A DNA stretch of 64,000 nucleotides, from the NCBI RefSeq assembly GCF_028335745.1, contig NZ_CP116477.1, positions 3,720,001 through 3,784,000 on the forward strand, written 5' to 3'. Each line of letters starts with the position of its first letter. Within the stretch, counting starts at the first letter, position 1. Source of the DNA: Pectobacterium sp. A5351. Its GTDB lineage: Bacteria > Pseudomonadota > Gammaproteobacteria > Enterobacterales > Enterobacteriaceae. Made by a program: the position numbers and the translations under genes. Under the pieces are notes generated by a model. It was not told where the DNA came from. It saw nothing but the letters and a program-made list of their open reading frames with translations, and did no database searches. Below are positions 29,463 through 38,266 of this stretch, piece by piece.

Positions 29463-30695
29463 TTAGAACAGCAGACGGGCACGAATGGTGCCTGGAATCG
29501 CCTTCATCAGTTGCAGCGCCGTTTGCGCGCCGTCGGTTTCGACATCAATGACCACATAACCAATTTCAGGCGTCGTTTGCAGATACTGCGCGGCAATGTT
29601 AATGCCCTGCTCAGCAAAGATCTGGTTAATTTTGGTAATAATGCCAGGACGATTTTCATGGATGTGCAGCAGGCGGCTGGCGCGTGCGCCATGAACAGGC
29701 AGCGACACTTCCGGGAAATTCACCGCAGACAGCGTAGACCCGTTGTCTGAATATTTCGCCAGTTTTCCGGCCACTTCATCACCGATGTTTTCCTGCGCTT
29801 CCTGCGTAGAACCACCGATATGCGGCGTCAGCAGTACGTTATCAAACTCACACAGCGGCGACAGGAACGGATCGCTGTTGGTTGCCGGTTCCTGTGGGAA
29901 CACGTCAATGGCCGCACCGGACAGATGCTTGCTGCTCAGCGCTTCGCACAATGCAGGAATATCAACCACCGTACCGCGAGCAGCGTTAATCAGGATGGAA
30001 CCCGGCTTCATCAGCGCCAGCTCTTCCGCTCCCATCATATTCTGCGTGCTGTCATTTTCCGGCACGTGCAGGCTCACTACGTCGCTCATATTCAGCAGGT
30101 CGGACAGGTGGCGCACCTGCTGAGCATTACCCAGCGGTAATTTACTTTCGATATCATAGAAGTAAACGTGCATACCCAGGCTTTCAGCCAGAATACCCAA
30201 CTGAGTACCGATATGACCGTAGCCGATGATCCCCAGCTTTTTGCCGCGCGCTTCAAACGAGCCGACAGCCAGTTTGTGCCAGATACCACGGTGCGCTTTC
30301 GCGTTCGCCGCCGGGATACCGCGCAGCATCAGCAGCATTTCGCCGATCACCATTTCTGCCACGGATCGGGTATTGGAAAACGGTGCGTTAAATACTGGGA
30401 TACCGCGTTTGGTCGCGGCCGACAGATCAACCTGATTCGTTCCGATACAGAAACACCCTACCGCGATCAGTTTTTCCGCAGCAGCAAAAATCTCTTCTGT
30501 CAGATGGGTACGCGAGCGAATACCCACAAAGTGCGCATCGCGAATGGAGGCTTTCAGCGCCTCAGGATCCAACGCGCCCTTGTGGAACTCGATGTTGGTG
30601 TAACCGGCTGCACGCAGATTATCCAGCGCGCTCTGGTGCACGCCTTCCACTAACAGAAACTTAATCTTGTCTTTTTCCAGTGATACCTTTGCCAT
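29463..30695 (-). CDS. serA: D-3-phosphoglycerate dehydrogenase
   Basis: First step of serine synthesis: 3-phosphoglycerate to 3-phosphohydroxypyruvate, NAD-dependent, serine-inhibited in E. coli. 410 residues (same). NAD-binding loop GIIGYGHIGTQLG at about 155-167, catalytic segment LLTPHIGGSTQEAQENIG near 290, and a C-terminal ACT domain (about 338-410; LLHIHENRPGIITKINQIF) for serine binding. The 294-bp gap to rpiA is AT-rich and holds the serA promoter and the rpiA terminator. Confidence 0.98.
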   Translation of the reverse strand: MAKVSLEKDKIKFLLVEGVHQSALDNLRAAGYTNIEFHKGALDPEALKASIRDAHFVGIRSRTHLTEEIFAAAEKLIAVGCFCIGTNQVDLSAATKRGIPVFNAPFSNTRSVAEMVIGEMLLMLRGIPAANAKAHRGIWHKLAVGSFEARGKKLGIIGYGHIGTQLGILAESLGMHVYFYDIESKLPLGNAQQVRHLSDLLNMSDVVSLHVPENDSTQNMMGAEELALMKPGSILINAARGTVVDIPALCEALSSKHLSGAAIDVFPQEPATNSDPFLSPLCEFDNVLLTPHIGGSTQEAQENIGDEVAGKLAKYSDNGSTLSAVNFPEVSLPVHGARASRLLHIHENRPGIITKINQIFAEQGINIAAQYLQTTPEIGYVVIDVETDGAQTALQLMKAIPGTIRARLLF

Positions 30696-30942
30696 TTCCC
30701 GACCTTATTTTCAGACTTCAAATGTGACAGAGTGCTAAATAGCCTCTGCCAACATAACAAAAATTACGCAGTCAGCAATACAAACGATTGCTTCGCCCGA
30801 ATCACGCCACAAAGAGGCGCGCCTGATTTATGGCAAAAAATATTGCCAAAGATGTGCATTGCCATATCGGCGATAAACAAAATAAGAAAATGTGATATTA
30901 ACTACCAAAAATGAGCCGTTAACTAAATAGATTTTTTTAGCT

Positions 30943-30978
30943 AAAAAATTTCTGACGTGGACGTTCACCACGTCAGAA
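30943..30978 (-). terminator. Rho-independent terminator of rpiA
   Basis: A perfect 11-bp stem TTCTGACGTGG / CCACGTCAGAA with a 7-base loop, followed on the minus strand by a T-run (A-run at 30943-30948). It is 12 bp past the rpiA stop. Confidence 0.9.
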
Positions 30979-30989
30979 CGATCTCGCAC

Positions 30990-31649
30990 TCATTTAACGA
31001 CGGTTTTTACCCCATCAGCCGTCCCGACTAAGGCGACATCCGCGCCGCGGTTGGCGAACAGCCCAACGGTCACCACGCCGGGGATACCATTGATGTGGTT
31101 TTCTACGGCGACCGCATCCATGATATTCAGGTTGTGCACATCCAGAATGACGTTGCCGTTATCCGTCACGACGCCCTGACGATAGACCGGTTGCCCGCCC
31201 AGCTTCGCCAGTTCACGCGCCACGTAAGACCGCGCCATCGGAATCACTTCAACCGGCAACGGGAATTTACCCAGCACATCAACCTGCTTGGATGCATCAA
31301 CAATGCAGATGAACTGGCGCGACAGTGCTGAAATGATTTTCTCACGGGTCAGCGCCGCACCACCGCCTTTGATCATCTGCATGTGGCCATTGATCTCATC
31401 CGCACCATCGACATAGACATCTAGCGAATCGACCTCATTGGCGTCAAACACGGGAATACCCAGACTTTTCAGTTTTTCCGTTGAGGCATCCGAGCTGGAA
31501 ACCGCGCCTTTGATTTGATGTTTTATCGAACCCAGCGCATCAATAAAGTGTGCGGCTGTCGATCCGGTTCCTACTCCCACAATGGTGTCCGGGCGGACGT
31601 AGTCGAGCGCTGCCCATCCCACTGCTTTTTTCAGTTCATCTTGCGTCAT
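30990..31649 (-). CDS. rpiA: Ribose-5-phosphate isomerase A
   Basis: Interconverts ribose-5-phosphate and ribulose-5-phosphate. 219 residues, same as E. coli. The start [18 protein letters not shown] is chosen over an upstream ATG at 31712 since it matches the family. Conserved motifs [16 protein letters not shown] (about 27-42), [28 protein letters not shown] (about 77-104; catalytic Asp/Glu/Lys region). It is divergent from argP and followed by its own terminator. Confidence 0.97.
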   Translation of the reverse strand: MTQDELKKAVGWAALDYVRPDTIVGVGTGSTAAHFIDALGSIKHQIKGAVSSSDASTEKLKSLGIPVFDANEVDSLDVYVDGADEINGHMQMIKGGGAALTREKIISALSRQFICIVDASKQVDVLGKFPLPVEVIPMARSYVARELAKLGGQPVYRQGVVTDNGNVILDVHNLNIMDAVAVENHINGIPGVVTVGLFANRGADVALVGTADGVKTVVK

Positions 31650-31888
31650 AATCTGCTTCTGGCCTGTAGAATCGATATACGAAAACGTGTGCGTATTATA
31701 GAACATGCTCATTGGGGAAAGCGTGTAAATTCACTTCACCGCCGATGCATTATTTCATGCGCCTCATTCCACACCTACCCTGCTGAATCGTAATTGCGCA
31801 CAAGAGCCAAAATAAGATTTCTGCATGGCAAATCAGCAAAATGTGGCATAGTGAAAAAAACAGGCTCATTCAGAGGATTTTGACTTTC

Positions 31889-32782
31889 ATGAAACGCCCG
31901 GACTATCGAACGCTTCAGGCTCTGGATGCCGTCATCCGCGAGCGTGGTTTTGAGCGCGCCGCCCAAAAATTGTGTATTACCCAATCTGCCGTTTCACAGC
32001 GTATCAAACAGTTGGAAAACCTGTTCGGCCAGCCGCTTTTGGTCAGAACCATTCCCCCGCGCCCGACGGAACAAGGGCAGAAGCTGCTGGCGCTGCTGCA
32101 TCAGGTTGAGCTGCTGGAAGAAGAGTGGCTGGGAAATGAAACCAATAGCGATATCCCGTTGCTGCTGTCGCTGGCGGTGAACGCCGACAGTCTGGCAACC
32201 TGGCTGCTGCCCGCATTACAGCCAGTGCTGGTCGATTCCCCGATTCGCCTTAACTTACAGGTAGAAGATGAAACGCGCACACAGGAAAGGCTGCGCCGGG
32301 GTGAAGTGGTGGGCGCGGTGAGTATTCAGTCCCAGCCGCTGCCGAGCTGTCTGGTGGATAAGCTGGGCGCATTAGATTATCTGTTTGTGGCCTCGCCGAC
32401 CTTTGCCGCCCGCTATTTTCCCAATGGCGTGACGCGTTCGGCACTGCTGCGCGCGCCCGCGGTCGCCTTCGACCATCTGGATGACATGCATCAGGCTTTT
32501 TTACAGCAAAACTTTGATTTATCGCCGGGCAGCGTTCCCTGCCACATCGTGAATTCGTCGGAAGCGTTTGTACAGCTGGCACGACAAGGCACAACCTGCT
32601 GCATGATCCCACATCTGCAAATCGAGAAAGAACTGGCCAATAACGAGTTAGTCGACCTGACGCCGGGGCTGTTTCAACGTCGGATGCTCTACTGGCATCG
32701 CTTTGCGCCGGAAAGCCGGATGATGAGAAAAGTGACGGACGCCCTGCTCGCACACGGTCATCAGGTACTGCGGCAGTCATAA
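31889..32782 (+). CDS. argP: LysR-family regulator ArgP (IciA)
   Basis: Activates the arginine exporter gene argO and other genes, responding to arginine and lysine in E. coli. 297 residues, same as E. coli. The N-terminal winged helix ([20 protein letters not shown], about 24-43) is identical in sequence to its E. coli counterpart. The C-terminal effector domain contains [20 protein letters not shown]. The ATG at 31889 is chosen by homology, with GAGGA about 11 bases upstream. Its target argO lies 1 kb downstream. Confidence 0.98.
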   Translation: MKRPDYRTLQALDAVIRERGFERAAQKLCITQSAVSQRIKQLENLFGQPLLVRTIPPRPTEQGQKLLALLHQVELLEEEWLGNETNSDIPLLLSLAVNADSLATWLLPALQPVLVDSPIRLNLQVEDETRTQERLRRGEVVGAVSIQSQPLPSCLVDKLGALDYLFVASPTFAARYFPNGVTRSALLRAPAVAFDHLDDMHQAFLQQNFDLSPGSVPCHIVNSSEAFVQLARQGTTCCMIPHLQIEKELANNELVDLTPGLFQRRMLYWHRFAPESRMMRKVTDALLAHGHQVLRQS

Positions 32783-32810
32783 CGCACTGAGATAGTTATT
32801 CAGTAAAATG

Positions 32811-32838
32811 CCACAGGCCTGTCTGAGCAGGCCTGTGG
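32811..32838. terminator. Hairpin between argP and yggE
   Basis: A perfect 11-bp stem CCACAGGCCTG / CAGGCCTGTGG. A weak T-run (CATTTTAC) follows on the minus strand, so it may mainly end yggE; on the plus strand only GTATTAT follows. Confidence 0.65.
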
Positions 32839-32864
32839 GTATTATGAACAAGTGAGAACGGCGC

Positions 32865-33590
32865 TTACGGCGTACGCTGTAGCTCAAAGACAACATCCAC
32901 CTGATCGTCAAAGTGAATAGTTTGCTGTTCATAGGTTTGTGATGCTTCGGTTTGCACTGCCGCGTCTGCCGTTTTAAACATCCGCGCCATCGGCATCGGC
33001 TGATAGTTGGCAACGTGATAGCGAACGCTGTAAATCGGCCCCAGCTTGGCGTTAAAGCCCTGTGCCAGCGCGGCCGCCTGACGCGTCGCCTGCTCAATCG
33101 CTTTCTTACGCGCTTCATCACGATAGGCTTCTGGATTGGCAACGCCTAATTCTACCGTGCGAATCTCATTAAGCCCCGATTTCAGCGCCCCATCCAGCAG
33201 TTCATTCAGCTTGTCTAACTGGCGCAACGTCACCTCCACCTGACGCACGGCACGATAGCCTTTCAGCACCGAGCCACCCGTTTTAAGATAGTCATACTCT
33301 GGCTGCGTGCGTAAATTGGCGGCATTGATATCTTTTTTCTCAATACCGTTTTTACTCAGAAAATCAAAATATTGTGCAACACGGGCATCGACCTGCTTTT
33401 TCGCTTCCGCCGCATCCTTCGATGACACGCTGACTTCAATCGCCAGACGGGCGATATCTGGCGTCGCATCGACGCTGGATGTCCCTGACGTCACGATATG
33501 CGGGCCATCCGGCAGTTCCGCAGCCTGAGCGACCATCGACATACCGCCCAATCCTACCGCAGCGGCCAACGCCAGTGCATTTAGCTTCAT
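32865..33590 (-). CDS. yggE: Periplasmic oxidative stress defence protein YggE (SIMPL domain)
   Basis: 241 residues from the chosen start. A signal peptide (MKLNALALAAAVGLGGMSMV then AQA) precedes AELPDGPHIVTSGT. The SIMPL/DUF541 body (KGYRAVRQVEVTLRQLDKLN, GPIYSVRYHVANYQPMPMAR) matches E. coli YggE, linked to lower reactive oxygen levels; its mechanism is not known. Start is uncertain: ATG 33590 or 33593 follow GAGG closely, while a GTG at 33605 has a better spaced GGAG. Confidence 0.93.
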   Translation of the reverse strand: MKLNALALAAAVGLGGMSMVAQAAELPDGPHIVTSGTSSVDATPDIARLAIEVSVSSKDAAEAKKQVDARVAQYFDFLSKNGIEKKDINAANLRTQPEYDYLKTGGSVLKGYRAVRQVEVTLRQLDKLNELLDGALKSGLNEIRTVELGVANPEAYRDEARKKAIEQATRQAAALAQGFNAKLGPIYSVRYHVANYQPMPMARMFKTADAAVQTEASQTYEQQTIHFDDQVDVVFELQRTP

Positions 33591-33808
33591 CATACCTCGC
33601 TTCACAATCTCTCCTTACTTATGTTTCGTCACGTATGCCGCTGGCAGACTATCTGTATCAATAAATTGTCTGTGCCAACACGGACTCTTCCAGAATGAAA
33701 GAGACAAGACGGACTGCTTCACCAACCACCATAACGCATTACTAACTCCACACAATATAGGTGAATTTCTGAAACACAGCGTAAGGCGAGGTTATTTATT
33801 TCCAACCA

Positions 33809-34423
33809 TTATTGCCAGCCGTGGCGCGCCAGTTGCAGGGCAATCCCCCACATCACCACGCCGACAAAAAAGTTGATGATCCGCTGTACCCGCGGCGTAT
33901 TCAGCCACGGTGCCAGCCAGGCGGCCAAGAGCGCCAACGCAAAAAACCAGGTGAAAGACGCAGTCATCGTCCCCAGCGCAAACCAGCGCCGAGCATCATC
34001 CGTAAACTGACTGCCCAGACTCCCCAACACCACAAAGGTGTCCAGATAGACGTGCGGATTCAGCCAGGTCACCGCCAGCATGGTAGCGATAATGCGCCAG
34101 CGGCTTTGTTTCATCACCTCGGCGCTGGCGAGTGAAATATTCTTGCTGAAGGCTGTTTTCATCGCGCCCCAGCCGAACCAAAGCAGAAACGCCACGCCAC
34201 CCCAGGTCACCGCACCCAGCAGCAATGAAGACTGACTGAGCAACGCGCTACCGCCAAAAATACCGGCGGTAATCAGCACCATGTCGCTCAAGGCACATAA
34301 CAGCGCCACCATCAGGTGGTACTGCCGACGAATCCCCTGATTCATCACAAACGCATTCTGTGGCCCCAAAGGCAAAATCATCGCTGCCCCCAACAGAACA
34401 CCCTGTAAATACACCGCCCACAT
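33809..34423 (-). CDS. argO: Arginine exporter ArgO
   Basis: LysE-family inner-membrane exporter of arginine (and canavanine). 204 residues (E. coli 211), with about five or six membrane helices. Family signature [22 protein letters not shown] at about 12-33, and [19 protein letters not shown] at about 116-134. In E. coli it is switched on by ArgP, whose gene lies just upstream here. A perfect dyad at 34507-34525 may be an operator. Confidence 0.96.
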   Translation of the reverse strand: MWAVYLQGVLLGAAMILPLGPQNAFVMNQGIRRQYHLMVALLCALSDMVLITAGIFGGSALLSQSSLLLGAVTWGGVAFLLWFGWGAMKTAFSKNISLASAEVMKQSRWRIIATMLAVTWLNPHVYLDTFVVLGSLGSQFTDDARRWFALGTMTASFTWFFALALLAAWLAPWLNTPRVQRIINFFVGVVMWGIALQLARHGWQ

Positions 34424-34506
34424 ACTTCTCTCCTACCCCGTTTGTTGTTATCGCGGAGGAGTTTATGGAAGCCGATTAAATAAGTGAAATTGAATATTCT
34501 AACGCT

Positions 34507-34525
34507 ACATTAGCTAATCTAATGT
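34507..34525 (-). promoter_or_regulatory. Candidate ArgP-binding dyad upstream of argO
   Basis: ACATTAG-CTAAT-CTAATGT is a perfect 7-bp inverted repeat with a 5-bp centre, about 85-100 bp before the argO ATG. LysR-type regulators bind such dyads (T-N11-A). Assignment to ArgP is inference. Confidence 0.45.
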
Positions 34526-34630
34526 GCTGAAGGCGGGTAAAAGCGAGGTTGAATGAGAAGGCGATTTCTGATGATGCACCATGCCAATATCGGGACATGG
34601 TGCCTATTTATTTGCTTAAGTCAGCAGAGT

Positions 34631-35491
34631 TTACTCAGGTTGTTTCGCTGTGGATGGTACGTTATGCAGATGTACGTCCATCTGCGGGTAAGGAATACCG
34701 ATACGGTGCTCATCCAGCACGCGTTTAAAGCTTTCCAGCAGATCCCAATACACCGCCTGCGCGTTGCCGTTGGTTGTCCACACCCACACCACAAAATTCA
34801 GCGATGACGCTGCCATTTCATTCAAACGGATCGTGACGCCCTTGTCGTGTTGGATACGCTCGTCCGCGGCAACAATATCGCCCAACAGCTTTTTCACCAC
34901 GTCGATATCGGCATCATAGGCCACGCCAACAATAATTTCGGTACGGCGATCCGGCTCACGTGAACTGTTGATGATGTTGCCAGCAATGATTTTGCCATTC
35001 GGAACCACGATAATTTTACCGTCAGAGGTACGCAGCGTCGTCGAGAAAATCTGTACCTGTGTGACGGAACCAGACACACCGCCTAAATCCACCCATTCAC
35101 CGGTACGGAAAGGACGGAAAATCACCAGCAAGACGCCCGCAGCAAAGTTGGCTAACGACCCCTGCAATGCCAGACCGACAGCCAAGCCTGCCGCACCCAG
35201 TACGGCAATGACCGATGCCGTCTGCACGCCAACCCGGCTCAATACTGCAATCAGCGTGAACGCGATTATGCCATAACGTACCAACGCAGAGAGGAAATCC
35301 GCCACGGTTGAATCGATAGAGCGGCTGATCATCAGTTTATTAATCGTGCCAGAAACGATCCGAGCGATCACCAGACCAACGATGAGGATCACTAATGCAG
35401 CGACAATATTCACGGCATACTGCAAAAACAAGTTCTGATGCGCCACCAACCAGCTCTCTGCCTGATCCAGGCTCGTATTAAGTTCTTCCAT
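34631..35491 (-). CDS. mscS: Small-conductance mechanosensitive channel MscS
   Basis: Inner-membrane channel that opens on hypo-osmotic shock. 286 residues, same as E. coli. Three transmembrane helices; TM3 holds the pore sequence [21 protein letters not shown] (about 97-117) with the small-residue packing expected. The cytoplasmic beta and C-terminal domains ([32 protein letters not shown]) are conserved. IS4 lies just upstream of its promoter side, leaving about 80 bp between the ATG and the target duplication. Confidence 0.97.
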   Translation of the reverse strand: MEELNTSLDQAESWLVAHQNLFLQYAVNIVAALVILIVGLVIARIVSGTINKLMISRSIDSTVADFLSALVRYGIIAFTLIAVLSRVGVQTASVIAVLGAAGLAVGLALQGSLANFAAGVLLVIFRPFRTGEWVDLGGVSGSVTQVQIFSTTLRTSDGKIIVVPNGKIIAGNIINSSREPDRRTEIIVGVAYDADIDVVKKLLGDIVAADERIQHDKGVTIRLNEMAASSLNFVVWVWTTNGNAQAVYWDLLESFKRVLDEHRIGIPYPQMDVHLHNVPSTAKQPE

Positions 35492-35571
35492 TTGAAAGCT
35501 CCTGTTTTTTAATCACTGGGAAAGCATAACGTTCATCACTTAAAGCGCAACATTACCACCAAAAATTAAGG

Positions 35572-35583
35572 CTCCCGTAGGAG
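35572..35583. repeat. IS4 target-site duplication, left copy
   Basis: CTCCCGTAGGAG, 12 bp, identical to 37009-37020. The length is in the IS4 range (11-13 bp). Confidence 0.95.
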
Positions 35584-35586
35584 TAA

Positions 35587-35620
35587 TGCCAGTCAGTTAA
35601 GCAACTGACTGGCATTTTTT
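35587..35620 (+). terminator. Hairpin at the IS4 left end
   Basis: TGCCAGTCAGTT / AACTGACTGGCA with loop AAGC, followed by TTTTTT on the plus strand. It overlaps the inverted repeat and the transposase stop codon. It would stop plus-strand transcription entering the element, shielding transposase from antisense transcripts. Confidence 0.7.
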
Positions 35621-36925
35621 CTCAGCTTTTCGATATTTATAAGGTCTCTCTTTCACCACTCTCGGAAAGGCTCTTTCCCTTCTTATCGGCAGCTTCACCA
35701 TCTGCCCCATACTTTCCAGATCTCGCAGTAGCTCAGGGATACGACCCGGCGATGCGCCCTGAAGCGTCATCAACATTCTCATGACCAGCCCGCAGGATTC
35801 TGAGAAGCTCAGCTGATTTGGCCAGTAACCTTTCAGTTGACTGGCCATTTTAATCATCTGATAACGCACCAGATTATACGCCAGCAGCACACCCCATAAC
35901 TCCTGCTCCACAAGTTCCGGTTTTTTGCTTCTCAGTGTCAGTCTGCTCAGTTGCATTGTCTGTTTGATTTCACGGTAACCCAACTCGATTTCCCAACGGT
36001 GACTGTAAAGCTCAACCATTTCACCTCCCGGATAACGCATGCCATCGGTCATCGAGGTCAGTAACTGATAGGTTTTGCCTTTACGGCTATAGGTCAGTAA
36101 TCGGGCTGTCACTTCTGTACTCAGTCCCGGCCATTTTTTGCGGGATTGTGGCGTCGTTTTCAACTGTACCAGATGATCGCCTTTTCCCAGTTTCCGGACC
36201 TCCTCGTAACGGGTACCTTTCTTAAGCGGTATCATCCAGTGTCGGTGTTCTCCCGCACGCTTCCAGGCATTCAGTAACCCTAATGAGTAATACCCTTTAT
36301 CGAGCAGCGTCAGCGTATTATCTGCGGTCTGGTCTATCAGTTGCTCAGCCAGGGTATATTCGCTGTCTTTCATCGTACCGAAGGCTGCGGCGGTTATCAG
36401 ATGGCTGGTCAGCTCCATCTGACAGACCATTTTGACCTGCGGGTAGGGGCCAGGTTGGCCGCAGTAAGTCTGGCGCGGGAAGGCGGCATCATTTTCAGGT
36501 GTTTCCTGTGTGCGCCAGACGACGCCATCCATCGCCAGTAACGTCAATCCACACCAGTGAGGATGTGCCACAGCGTTGTGCCACAAGTGAGCAGTGTGCG
36601 TGAACACCCGTCGAACGGCATCACTTCCGAGTCGCTGGCGGGCCTGGATAACCGCGCTGGGAGCAACAAAGGGACGGTTACCGGGCAGCATAATATCCAG
36701 CCGATTGACAATCTGATGAAGCGGCTCCTTACGTTCAAGCGCCATGCCGACAATGCACCAGACCATCATTTCGAGAGGAAGACGGCGTTTACGCAGGGTG
36801 ACCACGCCGGACTCAGCAAGGCAACGAGCAATAAGTTCTGGGTCAAGAAAGTCGCCAAGAGAAGTCAAAGGGTTACGGGTCGAGTCGTAACGTGAAACGA
36901 GGTCGATGGCCTGAGAAATACGCAT
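35597..36925 (-). CDS. IS4 family transposase
   Basis: 442 residues, the same length as the E. coli IS4 transposase (InsG) and very similar: DLVSRYDSTRNPLTSLGD at the N terminus, LTLLAMDGVVWRT with the first catalytic Asp, LTLLDKGYYSLGLLNAW with the second, and the YREK signature in YSHRWEIELGYREIK (Tyr-2-Arg-3-Glu-6-Lys) with the catalytic Glu. No frameshift or internal stop, so it is probably active. The start is within 85 bp of the right inverted repeat, which must hold the promoter. Confidence 0.97.
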   Translation of the reverse strand: MRISQAIDLVSRYDSTRNPLTSLGDFLDPELIARCLAESGVVTLRKRRLPLEMMVWCIVGMALERKEPLHQIVNRLDIMLPGNRPFVAPSAVIQARQRLGSDAVRRVFTHTAHLWHNAVAHPHWCGLTLLAMDGVVWRTQETPENDAAFPRQTYCGQPGPYPQVKMVCQMELTSHLITAAAFGTMKDSEYTLAEQLIDQTADNTLTLLDKGYYSLGLLNAWKRAGEHRHWMIPLKKGTRYEEVRKLGKGDHLVQLKTTPQSRKKWPGLSTEVTARLLTYSRKGKTYQLLTSMTDGMRYPGGEMVELYSHRWEIELGYREIKQTMQLSRLTLRSKKPELVEQELWGVLLAYNLVRYQMIKMASQLKGYWPNQLSFSESCGLVMRMLMTLQGASPGRIPELLRDLESMGQMVKLPIRRERAFPRVVKERPYKYRKAEKKCQSVA

Positions 36926-37008
36926 AAAAAAATCCGGAAATGAAGAACATTTCCGGATTCTTACACAGCTATTGGATCGTTCAACTGATCCTTAACTGAT
37001 CAGCATTA

Positions 37009-37028
37009 CTCCCGTAGGAGCCTTAGCA
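37009..37028 (-). terminator. fbaA terminator, split by IS4
   Basis: The minus strand after fbaA reads AAGGCTCC-TACG-GGAG and then runs into IS4. The missing distal part, GGAGCCTTAATTTTT, is on the other side of the element (35561-35576). The uninterrupted site would be an 8-bp stem with a four-base loop and a T-run; now only a 4-bp CTCC/GGAG stem without T-run is left next to fbaA. 37009-37020 is the right target-site copy. Confidence 0.82.
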
Positions 37029-37053
37029 TCAAATCATGTTTACGTTGTCTGCC

Positions 37054-38130
37054 TTACAGCACATCAACAGCGTTAAGCTCTTTGAAGGCTTGTTCCAGAC
37101 GAGTCACCATGCTCGCCTGAGCGGAACGCAGCCACACACGCGGGTCATAGTATTTCTTGTTTGGCTGGTCTTCGCCTTTCGGGTTACCCAATTGGCCTTG
37201 CAGATAAGCTTCGTTATCTTTGTAGTACTTCAGGATACCTTCCCACGTTGCCCACTGGGTGTCGGTATCGATGTTCATTTTCACGACGCCGTAGCTGACA
37301 GAATCTTTGATTTCTTGCGCGCTTGAACCAGAACCACCGTGGAACACGAAGTCCAGGCTGTTGTGCGGCAGGTTATGTTTCTTGGAAACATATTCCTGAG
37401 AATCACGCAGGATGGTTGGGGTCAGCTTCACGTTACCTGGCTTGTAGACGCCATGTACGTTACCGAAAGAGGCAGCGATGGTGAAACGTGGGCTGATCGC
37501 GTTCAGTTTGGTGTACGCGTAGTCAACGTCTTCTGGCTGGGTGTACAGAGCAGAAGCGTCCATGTGGCTGTTATCCACGCCGTCTTCTTCACCACCGGTA
37601 CAACCCAGTTCGATTTCCAGGGTCATATCGATTTTGGCCATACGTGCCAGATACTTAGAACAGATTTCGATGTTCTCTTCCAGAGACTCCTCAGACAGAT
37701 CGATCATGTGAGAAGAGAACAGCGGTTTGCCGGTAGCCGCGAAGTGTTTTTCACCCGCGTCCAGCAGGCCATCGATCCACGGCAGCAGTTTCTTGGCACA
37801 GTGGTCAGTATGCAGAATGACCGGAACACCATAATGCTCAGCCATTTGGTGAACATGATGAGCGCCAGAAATCGCACCCAAAATTGCCGCCTGCTGACCT
37901 TCTGCTTTCAGGCCTTTACCCGCGATGAATGCTGCACCACCGTTAGAGAACTGAACGATGACCGGCGCGCGTACTTTGGCTGCGGCTTCCAGCACAGCAT
38001 TGATTGAGTCGGTACCGACACAGTTCACTGCTGGCAAGGCGAATTGGTTTTCTTTTGCTACTGCGAAAACTTTCTGAACGTCATCACCAGTGATGACACC
38101 GGGTTTTACGAAATCAAAAATTTTAGACAT
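37054..38130 (-). CDS. fbaA: Class II fructose-bisphosphate aldolase
   Basis: Zinc-dependent aldolase of glycolysis/gluconeogenesis. 358 residues (E. coli 359). The zinc ligands lie in VILHTDHCAKKLLPW (about 104-118) and later FVFHGGSGSSAQEI (about 262-275); ELGCTGGEEDGVDN and the second zinc-site segment are also present. Last gene of epd-pgk-fbaA, 136 bp after pgk. Its own terminator is disrupted by IS4. Confidence 0.98.
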   Translation of the reverse strand: MSKIFDFVKPGVITGDDVQKVFAVAKENQFALPAVNCVGTDSINAVLEAAAKVRAPVIVQFSNGGAAFIAGKGLKAEGQQAAILGAISGAHHVHQMAEHYGVPVILHTDHCAKKLLPWIDGLLDAGEKHFAATGKPLFSSHMIDLSEESLEENIEICSKYLARMAKIDMTLEIELGCTGGEEDGVDNSHMDASALYTQPEDVDYAYTKLNAISPRFTIAASFGNVHGVYKPGNVKLTPTILRDSQEYVSKKHNLPHNSLDFVFHGGSGSSAQEIKDSVSYGVVKMNIDTDTQWATWEGILKYYKDNEAYLQGQLGNPKGEDQPNKKYYDPRVWLRSAQASMVTRLEQAFKELNAVDVL

Positions 38131-38190
38131 GTTACGTGTCCCGTTTCGTTGGCCGTGGAGGGGTTAGAGAAATTGATGTTGAATCGACAG

Positions 38191-38231
38191 GTTGTCTCGA
38201 CACGCTATGCATAACGACATGCCGAGACAAC
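38191..38231 (-). other. Hairpin in the pgk-fbaA spacer
   Basis: A 9-bp inverted repeat GTTGTCTCG / CGAGACAAC encloses 23 bases that can pair further, imperfectly. There is no T-run on the minus strand, so it may be an RNA processing or stability element rather than a terminator. Confidence 0.45.
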
Positions 38232-38266
38232 AACAGGAAAGGGGAAAAAGTGGCCCTTACCTTAAA

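Larger units (their letters stand above)
35584..37008 (-). mobile_element. Insertion sequence IS4 (complete, 1425 bp)
   Basis: A complete IS4-group element. The 18-bp ends are TAATGCCAGTCAGTTAAG (35584-35601) and, reversed, TAATGCTGATCAGTTAAG (37008-36991): 15 of 18 match, and they resemble E. coli IS4 ends. It is flanked by 12-bp direct repeats, so it moved here by normal transposition, and its single transposase gene is intact. Joining the flanks recreates AAGGCTCC-CGTA-GGAGCCTT, the terminator of fbaA. Confidence 0.96.

Noticed and set aside
35571..35590. GGCTCC...GGAGCC taken as the IS terminal inverted repeat
   Set aside because: It is the old fbaA terminator plus target duplication. 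The true ends start at TAATGC, as in IS4, leaving clean 12-bp direct repeats.
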